Part shown: in pieces, positions 56,401 to 64,000 of the stretch
Layout of the letters: every line of letters begins with the position of its first letter
Position numbering within the stretch: the first letter of the stretch is position 1
From: Saprospiraceae bacterium
GTDB taxonomy: Bacteria > Bacteroidota > Bacteroidia > Chitinophagales > Saprospiraceae
Assembly: GCA_020628645.1 (NCBI GenBank)
Contig: JAHDES010000025.1
Span: forward strand, 1-64,000
Direction: 5' to 3'
DNA length: 64,000 nucleotides
Made by a program: the position numbers and the translations under genes
The notes under the pieces: model-generated
Databases searched by the model: none
What the model saw: the letters and a program-made list of their open reading frames with translations, nothing else
What the model was told of the DNA's origin: nothing

Positions 56401-58198
56401 CTCCATAATCTGGGGTAAAATCTAAGGTGCCTTGCATCTCTGAGATTGATCCACAGATTTGATTATTACAACCATAAAATGCTTGATAGGATAAAAAGTT
56501 GGCTTCACTGATACATCCACTTACGGTATAGCAGACTTCGATCGTTAATCGTTCATCGGAATCAAAGAAAGCATCTCCATTGGCTCCTGTGTGAAAATTA
56601 GGAGGAAAATAAGCACCACCAATTACCATAGACATAGTCTGTGTAGCTGCATTATACGCATAATCGCTATTGGGTACAGTCATTCCATTGATTGAAATGC
56701 TTGAAATTGTATATAAACTTTGATCTAATCCACGTATTAAAAATTGAAATTCATCTAAAAATGCTTGAATTCCATCTTGTGAGACCGTAATAGTTTGACA
56801 TAGAGGTGTATTAGAGGTCAGAATATCTAATTCGGAAGGACTTACAGATAGTACATTTAATACAGGTTCTCGAATACCAGAATTATAAGCTCCAATTTCT
56901 GTCGTTTCTTGTGTACAAGTACTATTTACTGCTGCTCCAGTATATGTATAACTGACATTTGCATCGAAATTAATATCTTCTTGAGATTCCGAATCAACCC
57001 CACATTCTGCTTTTAACCCAAAATTAATAATCATGGTTTCTCCAGGGCCTATTTCCTCAATAGCAAAAGCAGGTTTGGTTACATCAGATAAACTAGCAAT
57101 TCCTACGGTACTTGTCGAAGAACTTTGCGCATCTGAAAAAACAAAACCCCCATAAAATAATCCATCATCAAAAACGACCTCTAAAGTAATATCAGTAATT
57201 GCACATTCAGCAGGATTATATACCAATAAACTAGCCGTATCTGCTGATGAGCAAATATTCAATAAATCCACCGTTGGAAAATTTGGAATACCATCAAGTG
57301 AGGTCAGATTGACTTGAGGACAATCGGTACATTCAGGTTCAGGTTCTTCAGGTGGCGTATCATATACAATACATAATTGAGGGGCATTACTACGCTCAAT
57401 ATCATTACTATAGGCTAGGCGTTCCCCCGTTCCTGTAATATGTAGTGCGATATTATTCCCTTCTTCGTAACCAGTACGATCAATTATTTCTTGAATGATG
57501 GCTGATAAATCAGGTGTTTGTTGATCTACTCCACTATCATCGGCCGTCCACGTAGGGACATTCCAAGCAACAGATGCCGAAGTCAAATTACGAGAAACCA
57601 CATCAAAAGTAGAAGAGTAGAGTGCTGCATCATCCGTATCTTCCCCTTGAATGGTAAAATTAGCAACCCCCGATGAATTGGAAAGTGCTGTAAATTGAAT
57701 GGAAGCACTTGAGATGGTAGAACCAGGAGGTATAGCCCAGTTCCCAAAATTGAGGGCGATTTGATTTGCGTTGCCACTTTGCTCACCCATATCTAGATCG
57801 GACACGCCATTGTTAGTTGTACAGACTACTAGATTTCCTCCAGAAACCCATTGCTCTGCATCGGCTCCACAAGTAGCTATTCGTCGACAAGCACTTTCTT
57901 CTGCCCTTATTATCGATTTAGCAAGATTTGATTTTACAGGCGTAAAATATTCTTTTTCAGCTACTAAATCAGTACACTCATCTTCTGAATGCAAGGATTT
58001 GATCATTGCTCGAACTAAAAAGTGTTCATTTAACTTTTCTATGGATACAGAAGGTGAAGATGAATGAAGCGATGAAGCAAAGCCTTGAACGCTTATTAAA
58101 AGAAGACAAAAAACAGTAAATAATGATACGTTAATTCTTTGAAAAGGTATATGCCGATTCACTACCTTCAAAAAAAAGGATGTATTTTTTATGTGCAT
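50468..58198 (-). CDS. Giant secreted beta-sandwich protein without visible T9SS sorting domain
   Basis: The protein has 2576 residues from the ATG at 58198 (or 2590 from 58240). The signal peptide core is VSLFTVFCLLLISVQGFA. An N-terminal module (about 115-280) has the DNRLRE-like pattern ending in APQLCIVYD. A long array of Cys-bearing DUF11-like or uncharacterised beta-sandwich domains follows (about 290-2250), with many acidic DxDxDG-type loops. At the C-terminus lies a GEVED-like module (about 2400-2560: AWIDWNGDGDFDDPGEWV ... YGSAGSGEVEDYLI). Only about 14 residues follow it. It is probably a surface or released structural protein. The missing sorting signal is unusual in this setting. 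Confidence 0.85.
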   Translation of the reverse strand: MHIKNTSFFLKVVNRHIPFQRINVSLFTVFCLLLISVQGFASSLHSSSPSVSIEKLNEHFLVRAMIKSLHSEDECTDLVAEKEYFTPVKSNLAKSIIRAEESACRRIATCGADAEQWVSGGNLVVCTTNNGVSDLDMGEQSGNANQIALNFGNWAIPPGSTISSASIQFTALSNSSGVANFTIQGEDTDDAALYSSTFDVVSRNLTSASVAWNVPTWTADDSGVDQQTPDLSAIIQEIIDRTGYEEGNNIALHITGTGERLAYSNDIERSNAPQLCIVYDTPPEEPEPECTDCPQVNLTSLDGIPNFPTVDLLNICSSADTASLLVYNPAECAITDITLEVVFDDGLFYGGFVFSDAQSSSTSTVGIASLSDVTKPAFAIEEIGPGETMIINFGLKAECGVDSESQEDINFDANVSYTYTGAAVNSTCTQETTEIGAYNSGIREPVLNVLSVSPSELDILTSNTPLCQTITVSQDGIQAFLDEFQFLIRGLDQSLYTISSISINGMTVPNSDYAYNAATQTMSMVIGGAYFPPNFHTGANGDAFFDSDERLTIEVCYTVSGCISEANFLSYQAFYGCNNQICGSISEMQGTLDFTPDYGANATTSSSSFTQGQVCGAPMLLNFDITSSNANPLDGLWEDLVLRWDACDLGISRTSSIVINGVNMIEGTHYNIVSNTVELDFSSWTSDLDGAGGLDDVDNDGLYDDLPGGQSIDVNVTIDLSCPGDEIPCASNGLTCTIDQIDVRGLRNCGQTFQSFADISPDMGFTYGGGETEWTVNALLFGNSERTHVYTTPVNTWGAPSPPYDFSYTFNSEGIGTCQNPGDIYLEISTTNSKSKYVRYETGSATYQNVPVNGVTFEYTTYTNPITGQTDTLGHTLTIPAGSANPTLLDEYNWNFEYLGHCATATDFIYTVRAIEVCNDCAPACETVRACDVMVTYVDWTGINCLCVFEAMIDSVARTNYGYADKDMTIPLTAADLSDIERVRFLPGDTMYYRLRIEVTGTQEQLEAADRYWVFVTQHESLSASPGIPLNSEAEFAGWFIQDQGTGPITEIGIPTSMQQYDNNTRDNYYYPSMRLINNGLRSSGGQWGQDSGRIYCEEDVQNLTRAPEYQDYITGSLGSAWGQSCCDHRDNYSEFTLFWGLNEPCPETNTTLLSPGLTESEDHYNTVYQDFITEYDLEPGDVIYVEHYVPIVHNPGYDIALLNGLAVDNTNFLSTRMYIAGNNTNPNECSVGLYEDCSYPGPDYYTILPNDVNMNNTVTVEDCDVTVEYTFTFPKDVVDDNGDTWFQNEYRPYEFLEYLQPNFPANFIYAGDAEIELSNGTIIPIPDSYIDTNYGNLTCVDDGGGGLCCLATDPSELGGLRWTTQNFYNAQNFEYASYTDVGDETNWTSGNVDPCNVGRLYYHDNDDSGIFPVFMVGGIEDCNSWTLRYSLTPLCPEDVTNTDFSIQAQFAERALAQYSENNFSLQGPVSGCIADGRSLIDTWDINPYGSNEVSNSNSCWSAAWPTHVDDFDRWPFGLITPDPDASPGTQNPTRQTINNVTSVNDFVDNSLDFPALTASTQQLLIADVAGGNETNVFEVCAGSSGGGATHQNVVASIEVPNSIQVINIRSITGLFYTYAVADIKANSIVYAIQMGDLAPGACDRIEIITELLFCPVGLDVDTEICVQVTSGCLDPVKAALLLSNGEVCDVEEACYQYIAEEADIQAEWDPQPMGPYNLCETLPMGVRIKNVKPAVLTQIEQDFWFPSGLNFVPNSFQMCYPGGPGTTGSCVTIPDPIANPSEDNVFGTNYGYDEDAVWNSYIDQNGLPGILSTQDSNRVQILFDVETICDDFVSGTSVYYQASGADPCESRVTSMFINSNPILINGALPQDYAQFYVFADPLEANCGQQATLNLTYLNISPFGESIESKACIELETATFGYTLGSAAWVSPAGHNPNITEQVNGIITEVCFTIPDGIGPNEAFVMSLDFDIPDNLECGSLDLGVQVSSELKDITCVADNSECSVNVLNSVNPVISLEFLPPITVNDQNLTSRCPNPDGTMDICYTVDLNNEGSFYNSGMTFSLYRDLNLNGIIDDAYEPLLATATQTVTMATGTNQIVTGCFTVNEDESCPSIFRVEQTTSCVCSTLDYPYIGIEPEIFSGLESEVTLCPEEVFAVENCGGWSYTSTPSAGASFTPNEAGDSIYVSINSGYGLASPVRITISSEVGGCDPINAEIDIFSLDAFTFGPYESIEACSDGCTVLNLGLPSGYESNMSVLWRPSTYLDDPTSLSPMICDPQNDITYAVDLTFTLEDKVCDFSANFPISVLQQPTENVMVEGTLCPGEVMMAPGGYATYEWMRVNDDGTMTTVAYGSSNTWTPTAAGTFVVEYSNLSDICATLSNVFEVITCVDYGDLPDGAAGTGAINYETELANGGAGHHIVDGLSLGLIVDNELDGQQDTDALGDGADEDGITFLTHTQWSPGGHVRIPFEVTNNTGQQAEIEAWIDWNGDGDFDDPGEWVTDLSDDATGDFGQGGYLTINIPSEVASEQPLGVRIRLSNEDNMTPYGSAGSGEVEDYLIRISCDDTLCVPIIIRTN

Positions 58199-58217
58199 AC
58201 TAAAAACATTTTGATCT

Positions 58218-58237
58218 CTAATAAGCGTACTTATTAG
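58218..58237 (-). promoter_or_regulatory. Perfect hairpin in the leader of the giant minus-strand gene
   Basis: An 8-bp perfect stem (58218-58225 with 58230-58237) has a four-base loop. It lies between two in-frame ATGs (58240 and 58198) and would sit in the untranslated leader if translation begins at 58198. It could tune ribosome access. Confidence 0.35.
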
Positions 58238-58240
58238 CAT

Positions 58241-58591
58241 AATAATGATCTATAGATGGCTATAGAAAAAGTAGTTATAAAAAAGTGTACTTGTTGGTAG
58301 GGAGGTAATTATTTATAAGTATAGGGAGAATACTAAAAGGGATGTAAATCAAATGTATTATTGGCTAAGTCAAAAGTTATTCCAAAAAGGAATGAAGTGT
58401 TTTTTGGAGTGGATAAGATATTTCGAGTTTAAAAACTATACCTAGTGTAGGGTTTTTATTTTTTCATTAGCTTATATTTTTTTTGTAATCATTCAATTTT
58501 AAGATCGCTTTTTTGCAAATATGAAAATAATCCATTTTAAACTTAACTTTTCTATGAACCTTAAGTTTAAAATGGATTATACGTAACAAAA
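58241..58591. other. Intergenic gap between minus-strand genes
   Basis: About 350 bases. It contains the downstream hairpin of the next gene (58528-58579) and a minus-strand -7-like TACATTTG (58357-58350), about 150 bases upstream of the giant gene. The rest shows nothing I can name. Confidence 0.4.
58528..58579 (-). terminator. Long perfect hairpin downstream of the CARDB/GEVED gene
   Basis: Perfect 19-bp arms (58528-58546 and 58561-58579) have a 14-base loop. On the minus strand TTTT follows the stem. It is AT-rich but long; a terminator or a 3'-end-protecting structure is likely. Confidence 0.65.
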
Positions 58592-61180
58592 TTAATCGAT
58601 CTTTATAATAGCCTCATGTTTTAGGACTCGTCCATCTTCAATGATTTGCAAATCATAATAAGCTGCATTCCAAGAAGTCATATCAATCCATTGAGAAGAT
58701 TGTTCTCTTGAATTTATTTCTTTTTTGAATCGAATTTTACCCAGACAATCGACGACTTGTAATTGAACTGTAGTTTCTTTCTCGTGCGATAAATCGACAT
58801 GAATGCCATCAAATGTAGGATTGGGATAGACTTGATAGTTTATTGTTGGCACTTGATTGTATATTAAACCGAAATTCTGACCTGCAGGTACAAGTTCCAC
58901 TACATAATCTTCTACTTCTCCAAAGGTTAAATCTTCACAAGGATCAGCATATTCATTGCGTTGCATGAGAACGCGCATTCGTACTTCGCCTGTCACTGCA
59001 TTAAAAGGAATTGTTCCCATTCCTGAAATTATACCTTTTACATTAGAACCATCAGCAGGAGGATAAACCACATCTCTAGCAAAGATTTCGGTATTTTCAA
59101 ATACGCCATTTCCATTGTAATCAATATAAATACTACAATATTCCTTGAAGGTGAAATAACTAAAGGTGGCTTCAATTTGCCAAGGAACGTTTGCTCCTTT
59201 TTGTAATTGAATGAGTGCTTGTTCTTTCAATGAATATTTTGCTTTACCACTTTCATTAGAAGCTGATCCAATTTGTACGTTTGAAATCCATTCTTCCCAA
59301 GGAAATTCTGAAGAAATTTCACAATAATCTTCGGGTTCTACGGTTCCTTCTGATAGAAAAACATAGCCTGCTATCAATACATTATTGTACTCATTTGCTT
59401 CCTCAATTGTATTTTCACTGTCTATTTCTAATAATAAAACATAATTGCCTACTGGAAGGGAAGGATCAATAGTCATTGCACCCGTGACATTTGAGACACT
59501 AAACTCAGCAGGGAAATTTCCTGTAGGAACAATTCCATCTTGATAATCATCTGCACTTATAAATTGATCTTTGGATAAATAAGATTTGATTACAAAATCT
59601 CCCTCCGCAACACCTTCTCCATCATTATGAATATTGAACGTAAACTGAAAAACATCCCCTTGTTTTTGATAATATACTGGTGGATTAGGATTAGATAGAT
59701 TAAGATCAGGACGACCATCATAATAAGCGCTACAATCTTCTTGTGTAAATACAATTCTTTCGGCACAGGCTGCTGCGCTTTGTCTTTCGATCGTAAAAGA
59801 ATCATAACTCTTTGGAAGAAATAGACGTTGTGGAATATTAAAGGGGAGTCCTTCAAAAAATTCCGAATTAATCCCAATGGCAGAAGAATTATTGTAGGAT
59901 GTCCCGATTCGCCAAGTGCTATTATCGTCTCCTTCTACCATAATATCTACCACCCATTTATCTGCGCTTTCATCAAGGTTGGGGTCATTTTCGACACATT
60001 GGACTTCCAAAATTTCTACCTCTAAAGTACAGTCTTCAAGTTTGATGCAATCGGTATCAAAAACAGTAATAGTACTATTATTTTCATCGATTACGAGGGC
60101 AGAATAATCTCCTGTTTGTACAATATATTCAAAAGGCACATATGGAATTTGTATCGCATTTCGAGTATCTCCTGATATTAAGTGTATATCCATAAATGTT
60201 GGTATAGGCCCCTGATAATATGGGTTACTCAAAGGAAGACCTGCTTTGATAGAACCATCTGCAGCAAATGGTGTATCGGAGCGTTCATTTGCATTAAATA
60301 AATAATAGTCATAAGAGCCATAATAATCTATACTTCCTTTACCTACATTAAGATTTTGAATAATAGAAAAATCTACTGGGTCAATCCATGTAGAATTATC
60401 TCCAAAATAAGATCCTTTTTGAGATATTAATTGTATTCTTCCTTCTATCAAAAAGTTGTCACAGGGAGTTAGATAGAAGGCTTCAAAAATAAAACCTTCA
60501 AGGTTCGTGCGATCTACTTCAGCAAATTGAGCATCAAATCGTTTGAGTACCAAAAGAGGAATAGGAACAATACTAAAAGGATTAATACTTGAAAATATCG
60601 CTGTAAATTGACCATTTGCTTCAGGAACGATCGCAAATAAACTTAATCCATAAGTATAATAATAAGTGAATTTATACCCTTCTACTTTTTGTATTAGATT
60701 TAAATCTTGGTCTAATTCTAGAAAATATAGCGTCTCTTCATAGAAATGAGGGTCGGGAGAATAAAACTCCTCAAAGCCACCGAAAAGAAAGGTGCCATTT
60801 GACATCTCTTGAACAACTTCTATATTGTTATGGGCAGCAAGGGTAGCAACAGGAATCGTTTTTTGCCAAAGAATAGTCCCCTTAGCATCTGTTTTTATCA
60901 ATTGGTTTCCTTCTATTTCATATTGTTCATTTATTAAAGCTCCCATGGCGTTAGAAGTTAATATATTTCCTGTTTCATCCAATTTTGTAGCTTGTAGATT
61001 TCCATCATTATTTAAGGTATGAATAGTAATCATTCCATTTTCAGAGTCATCTGCACAAAGAAATTTCCCTTGTGCAACTGTTTTGCGGCAATTATCCAGT
61101 ATATCCTGTGAAAACAATCCTGTTGTAATTAAAGAAAATAGCAATAGAAAGAAAGGTGGAAGACTAATCCAGTTTTTCAT
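58592..61180 (-). CDS. T9SS-exported protein with CARDB-like and GEVED domains, paralogue A
   Basis: The protein has 862 residues from the ATG at 61180, which gives the signal peptide MKNWISLPPFFLLLFSLITT; another ATG lies seven codons upstream (61201). The N-terminal 400 residues form a propeller-like region of D-x2-G-x3-W/L repeats. Next come a metal-loop-like domain (about 400-480), a CARDB-like adhesion module (about 490-613), a GEVED module (about 617-763, EDLTFGEVEDYVVEL) and a type A T9SS sorting domain (about 777-862). It is a close tandem paralogue of the next gene upstream. It probably works at the cell surface; function unknown. Confidence 0.88.
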   Translation of the reverse strand: MKNWISLPPFFLLLFSLITTGLFSQDILDNCRKTVAQGKFLCADDSENGMITIHTLNNDGNLQATKLDETGNILTSNAMGALINEQYEIEGNQLIKTDAKGTILWQKTIPVATLAAHNNIEVVQEMSNGTFLFGGFEEFYSPDPHFYEETLYFLELDQDLNLIQKVEGYKFTYYYTYGLSLFAIVPEANGQFTAIFSSINPFSIVPIPLLVLKRFDAQFAEVDRTNLEGFIFEAFYLTPCDNFLIEGRIQLISQKGSYFGDNSTWIDPVDFSIIQNLNVGKGSIDYYGSYDYYLFNANERSDTPFAADGSIKAGLPLSNPYYQGPIPTFMDIHLISGDTRNAIQIPYVPFEYIVQTGDYSALVIDENNSTITVFDTDCIKLEDCTLEVEILEVQCVENDPNLDESADKWVVDIMVEGDDNSTWRIGTSYNNSSAIGINSEFFEGLPFNIPQRLFLPKSYDSFTIERQSAAACAERIVFTQEDCSAYYDGRPDLNLSNPNPPVYYQKQGDVFQFTFNIHNDGEGVAEGDFVIKSYLSKDQFISADDYQDGIVPTGNFPAEFSVSNVTGAMTIDPSLPVGNYVLLLEIDSENTIEEANEYNNVLIAGYVFLSEGTVEPEDYCEISSEFPWEEWISNVQIGSASNESGKAKYSLKEQALIQLQKGANVPWQIEATFSYFTFKEYCSIYIDYNGNGVFENTEIFARDVVYPPADGSNVKGIISGMGTIPFNAVTGEVRMRVLMQRNEYADPCEDLTFGEVEDYVVELVPAGQNFGLIYNQVPTINYQVYPNPTFDGIHVDLSHEKETTVQLQVVDCLGKIRFKKEINSREQSSQWIDMTSWNAAYYDLQIIEDGRVLKHEAIIKID

Positions 61181-61247
61181 GTTTGTTAGTTTTAAACTCA
61201 TAGTAATTGTTAAATATTCCCTTAGCTTTAAAATTTTTCTTTTATGT

Positions 61248-61255
61248 CAAAAATA
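61248..61255 (-). promoter_or_regulatory. Putative -7 element (TATTTTTG) for paralogue A
   Basis: It fits TAnnTTTG on the minus strand, about 68 bases before the preferred start. A terminator lies just upstream, so the two paralogues seem to be transcribed separately. Confidence 0.4.
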
Positions 61256-61387
61256 GTGGATTTCTAGAAACTAATCTAATACATTTCTTGATAAAAAAGA
61301 ACATATTTTTTACCAAAATCATTCATAGTCAATATATTAAGCAATCAAACTTGCAAATAATTTGAACATCAACATCTCATATATTAA

Positions 61388-61419
61388 ATAAAAAACGGAT
61401 ATTTTTAGAAACATCCGTT
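61388..61419 (-). terminator. Terminator of paralogue B
   Basis: On the minus strand a 7-bp stem (61419-61413 with 61400-61394) runs directly into a T-rich tract ending near 61388. Confidence 0.7.
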
Positions 61420-61453
61420 CATTATTTAGTTTAGTATTTTATGTACATTTTAA

Positions 61454-64000
61454 TCAATTTTTCACAATCGCTTCATGCTGTACAACTTGACCCTCTTGAA
61501 TGATTTGCAAATCATAATAACCCGCATTCCAAGAAGTCATATCAATCCATTGAGAAGAGATTTGTCTAGGATTGACCTCTCTATTGAATAATATTCTACC
61601 CAAACAATCGACTACTTGGAGTTGTACTTTATTTTGTTCTATTAGAGATACATCCACATGTAGTCCATCTACTGTAGGATTAGGATAAATATGGTAGTTG
61701 ATGGTGGGTACATAATTTTCTATTAACCCAAAATTTTGCCATGTAGGTACAAGCTCCACTACATAATCTTCTACTTCTCCATAGGTTAAATCTTCACAAG
61801 GATCAGCATATTCATTGCGTTGCATGAGAACGCGCATTCGTACTTCGCCAGTTTTTGCATTAAAAGGAATTGTTCCCATCCCTGAAATTATACCTTTTGT
61901 ATTAGAGCCATCTGCTGGGGGATAAATAATATCTTGAGCAAAGAGTTCCGCATTTTCAAATACGCCATTTCCATTGTAATCAATGTAAATACTACAATAT
62001 TCTTTGAAGGTGAAATAACTATAGGTTGCTTCCATTTGCCAAAGGATGTTAGCACCTTTTTGTAATTGAATAAAAGCTTGTTCATTGAATGAATATTTTG
62101 CTTTGCCACTTTCATTTGAAATTGATCCTATTTGTACGTTTGAAATCCATTCTTCCCAGGGAAAATTAGAAGAAACCTCACAATAATCAGTATTTATTAC
62201 TGTCTCCTTTTCTCTAATATAAATACCATTTATGGAGACGATGGTGTTGTTAAATTCATATACTTCATCAATTGTATTTTCACTATCAATTTCTAAGATT
62301 AAATAGAAATAATCATATTTAAAATCATCATTATTAGTTATTTGAGTCAACTCAAGATTAGGAAGTAATTTCATAGCTCCTTGTACATTCGTAGCTTGAA
62401 AACCTGCGTCAAAATTTCCTGTGAGAATGACTCCATCTTGATAATCATCTGCATCCAACACTCTGTCTTTAGAAAGATAAGACTTTATCGTGAAATCTCC
62501 TGTAGCAGCTGTCATACCTTCATTTATGGCATCAAAAGAAAAACTGAGTATATCCCCTATTCTATATTCATAATGATGTGTAGATAGATCAGAAAAACTA
62601 AGATCTGGGCGACTATCTGTAAAATCGTTACAATCGCCTTCTTGTTCAAGAGTAATTGTTGCTGCACAAGTTAAGGTGCCTTCATTTTCAATATGAATAT
62701 AATCGATTTCATTTTTAGGAATGATGATTCGATGAGGAGTATTATAGGTAAGATTTTTAAACTCATAAATCAATCGAGGGTAGTCTCTATCAATATTTTT
62801 ATAGCCTATTTTGTAGGTATCACTCGCATCACCTTCCACTAACAAATCAATGATCCATTCATCATCTTCTTCATTGGCGGGGGTATCATTATCCGTACAT
62901 TGTACTTCATACATTTCAATAATAAGATCACAATTTTCTACTTGTATACAATTTGAATCATAAATGGTAATATATCCATCTTCCTCATCAAATATTAGGG
63001 CAGAATGGTCACTCGTTTGAACAATATATTCAAAAGGGATATAAGGAGTTTGAAAGCTTCTTCGAATACCATTTTCATCAATGTAAAAATCCATTGAAAC
63101 AGGTACCTGCTGAAGGGGCGCGTATCTAGGAATACCTCCTGATATGCCATTTTCTTGAATAATATTACCTGGAAACCTACCTTTATCATTAAAATAATGA
63201 AATGTATAGGAACCAAAAAAATCAATACTCCCCATCCCATATTCTAATTCATTAATTTCCTCAAAAGTTTCAATATCCAACCACGTTAATATATCGCCAT
63301 AATAATGACTATTTCCAAAGTATTCGAATCTTTTTCCTTTCAAAAAATAGCTGCTGCATGGGGTAGCAATACATTCATACATATCAAAATTCCACACATA
63401 GCCCGTATTAATTTCTTCTACTTGATCATTATATCTTTTAATTGTTAAATAGGGGTAATAGGCTGGAGTGTACGGATTTACAGCAGTATAAAACACAATA
63501 AATTCATTATCATCATCCGCTATAATTTTATTTAATCTATGATTTAATTTAGACCAATAAGTGAAGCTTGCTGTTTCATATTGTTGCAAAAGATTTAGAT
63601 TCTCATCTAATTTCAATAACACCAATGTTTGAACATATTCAGAGGAAACGGGCAAATGTTCACAAATAAAGCCTCCTAGAACAATTTCTCCATTCGATAA
63701 TTCTGCTGCTTTTTCTATATTGTCATGTATAGAAAGTACATCTGATGAAATGGTTTTTTGCCATAAAATAGTTCCATCAGGCCCTAATTTGATGAGTTGG
63801 TCATCTTGCACTTCTAAGCTTGTTCTTGTTTCTGTTGGAATAGAAGTACTAGAAAGGGGTTTTCCTGTCCTATCAATTTCTGTAATATTTATTACACCAT
63901 CATCCAAAACTGAATGCATTGTAATAACTCCATCATCTAGTTCGCTTGCACATAAGAATTTTCCAGGTACAATATTACTGCAATTAGTTAATTGATTTTG
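61454..64000 (-). CDS. T9SS-exported CARDB-like/GEVED protein, paralogue B, 5' end cut by window
   Basis: The coding sequence runs past the right edge. The first in-frame ATG (63919) is internal, because the 27 codons before it encode a continuation (...GKFLCASELDDGVIT) that aligns with residues just after the signal peptide of paralogue A. The signal peptide lies off-window. The layout matches paralogue A: propeller-like region, CARDB-like module (RIGDILSFSFDAINEG onward), GEVED module (EDLTYGEVEDYVVEL) and type A T9SS sorting domain (IYPNPTVDGLHVDV onward). The GEVED-encoding DNA is nearly identical to that of paralogue A. Confidence 0.88.
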   Translation of the reverse strand, partial: QNQLTNCSNIVPGKFLCASELDDGVITMHSVLDDGVINITEIDRTGKPLSSTSIPTETRTSLEVQDDQLIKLGPDGTILWQKTISSDVLSIHDNIEKAAELSNGEIVLGGFICEHLPVSSEYVQTLVLLKLDENLNLLQQYETASFTYWSKLNHRLNKIIADDDNEFIVFYTAVNPYTPAYYPYLTIKRYNDQVEEINTGYVWNFDMYECIATPCSSYFLKGKRFEYFGNSHYYGDILTWLDIETFEEINELEYGMGSIDFFGSYTFHYFNDKGRFPGNIIQENGISGGIPRYAPLQQVPVSMDFYIDENGIRRSFQTPYIPFEYIVQTSDHSALIFDEEDGYITIYDSNCIQVENCDLIIEMYEVQCTDNDTPANEEDDEWIIDLLVEGDASDTYKIGYKNIDRDYPRLIYEFKNLTYNTPHRIIIPKNEIDYIHIENEGTLTCAATITLEQEGDCNDFTDSRPDLSFSDLSTHHYEYRIGDILSFSFDAINEGMTAATGDFTIKSYLSKDRVLDADDYQDGVILTGNFDAGFQATNVQGAMKLLPNLELTQITNNDDFKYDYFYLILEIDSENTIDEVYEFNNTIVSINGIYIREKETVINTDYCEVSSNFPWEEWISNVQIGSISNESGKAKYSFNEQAFIQLQKGANILWQMEATYSYFTFKEYCSIYIDYNGNGVFENAELFAQDIIYPPADGSNTKGIISGMGTIPFNAKTGEVRMRVLMQRNEYADPCEDLTYGEVEDYVVELVPTWQNFGLIENYVPTINYHIYPNPTVDGLHVDVSLIEQNKVQLQVVDCLGRILFNREVNPRQISSQWIDMTSWNAGYYDLQIIQEGQVVQHEAIVKN

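Noticed and set aside
58443-58458. A possible third NarL-like box (TACCTAGTGTAGGGTT)
   Set aside because: Only the left half resembles the heptamer and the right half does not. It is far from the regulator.
63919-63919. ATG at 63919 as start of paralogue B
   Set aside because: The frame stays open to the window edge and the upstream codons align with paralogue A, so the gene is truncated by the window.
1-64000. tRNA, rRNA, insertion sequence, phage or integron genes
   Set aside because: I looked for cloverleaf-like segments, transposase motifs and integrases and saw none. Short tRNAs could still be missed by eye.

Overview
The window is AT-rich chromosomal DNA from a member of the Bacteroidota, most likely the Saprospiria (Aureispira/Saprospira-like). 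The evidence is the many secreted proteins ending in type IX secretion (T9SS type A) sorting domains, -7 promoter elements of the form TAnnTTTG close to many starts, few Shine-Dalgarno sites, DUF5723, SprB, GEVED, SdrD-type and HYR-like domains, and a housekeeping gene set of Bacteroidota type. I saw no rRNA, tRNA, CRISPR array, transposase or phage gene. The species placement is inference from gene style.

Layout. 0-3 kb: asd and a coiled-coil protein. 3-7 kb: a secreted M36 (fungalysin) metalloprotease on the minus strand. 7-13 kb: rlmB, a lipoprotein vanadium haloperoxidase, a two-domain FKBP lipoprotein, a small T9SS cargo and a DUF5723 envelope protein. 13-16 kb: minus-strand genes for a trans-sulfuration PLP enzyme, upp and a polysaccharide-deacetylase-like protein. 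16.4-19.3 kb: a tight plus-strand operon of a coiled-coil protein, a roadblock/longin-like protein, a Ras/Rab-like small GTPase and a degenerate PAS/histidine-kinase-like protein; this is the best candidate for an undescribed signalling system. 19.7-26.8 kb: an envelope protein, lipA, ald, tsaE, a lamin-tail-domain secreted protein and rlmN. 26.9-30.8 kb: a DPM-like GT2 overlapping a TMTC-like GT-C/TPR membrane protein, then a Tat-exported glycosylasparaginase-like enzyme. 30.9-32.6 kb: fadD.

33-45 kb is a surface/secretome block. It holds a 2610-residue adhesin-like protein with 14 tandem HYR-like repeats, and an animal-type heme peroxidase carrying three GEVED modules. Both end in T9SS sorting domains. 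A 716-base gap follows with two NarL-like 7-2-7 boxes 52 bp apart, then a NarL/FixJ response regulator. 46.6-50.4 kb: a PhoD-like phosphoesterase, an SH3-domain membrane protein, dprA, an alkyltransferase-like (MGMT-family) protein and a small zinc-ribbon protein. 50.5-64 kb, all minus strand: a 2.6-kilo-residue secreted protein without a visible sorting domain, and two tandem paralogous CARDB/GEVED/T9SS proteins, the second cut by the window edge.

Functionally the window mixes single-copy housekeeping genes (amino-acid, lipoate, tRNA and rRNA modification, natural transformation) with a heavy export programme of large adhesive or enzymatic T9SS cargo. The GT2/GT-C pair could supply glycosylation of exported proteins. 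The GTPase operon could supply polarity or motility control, as MglA/MglB do elsewhere. Both roles are inferences.
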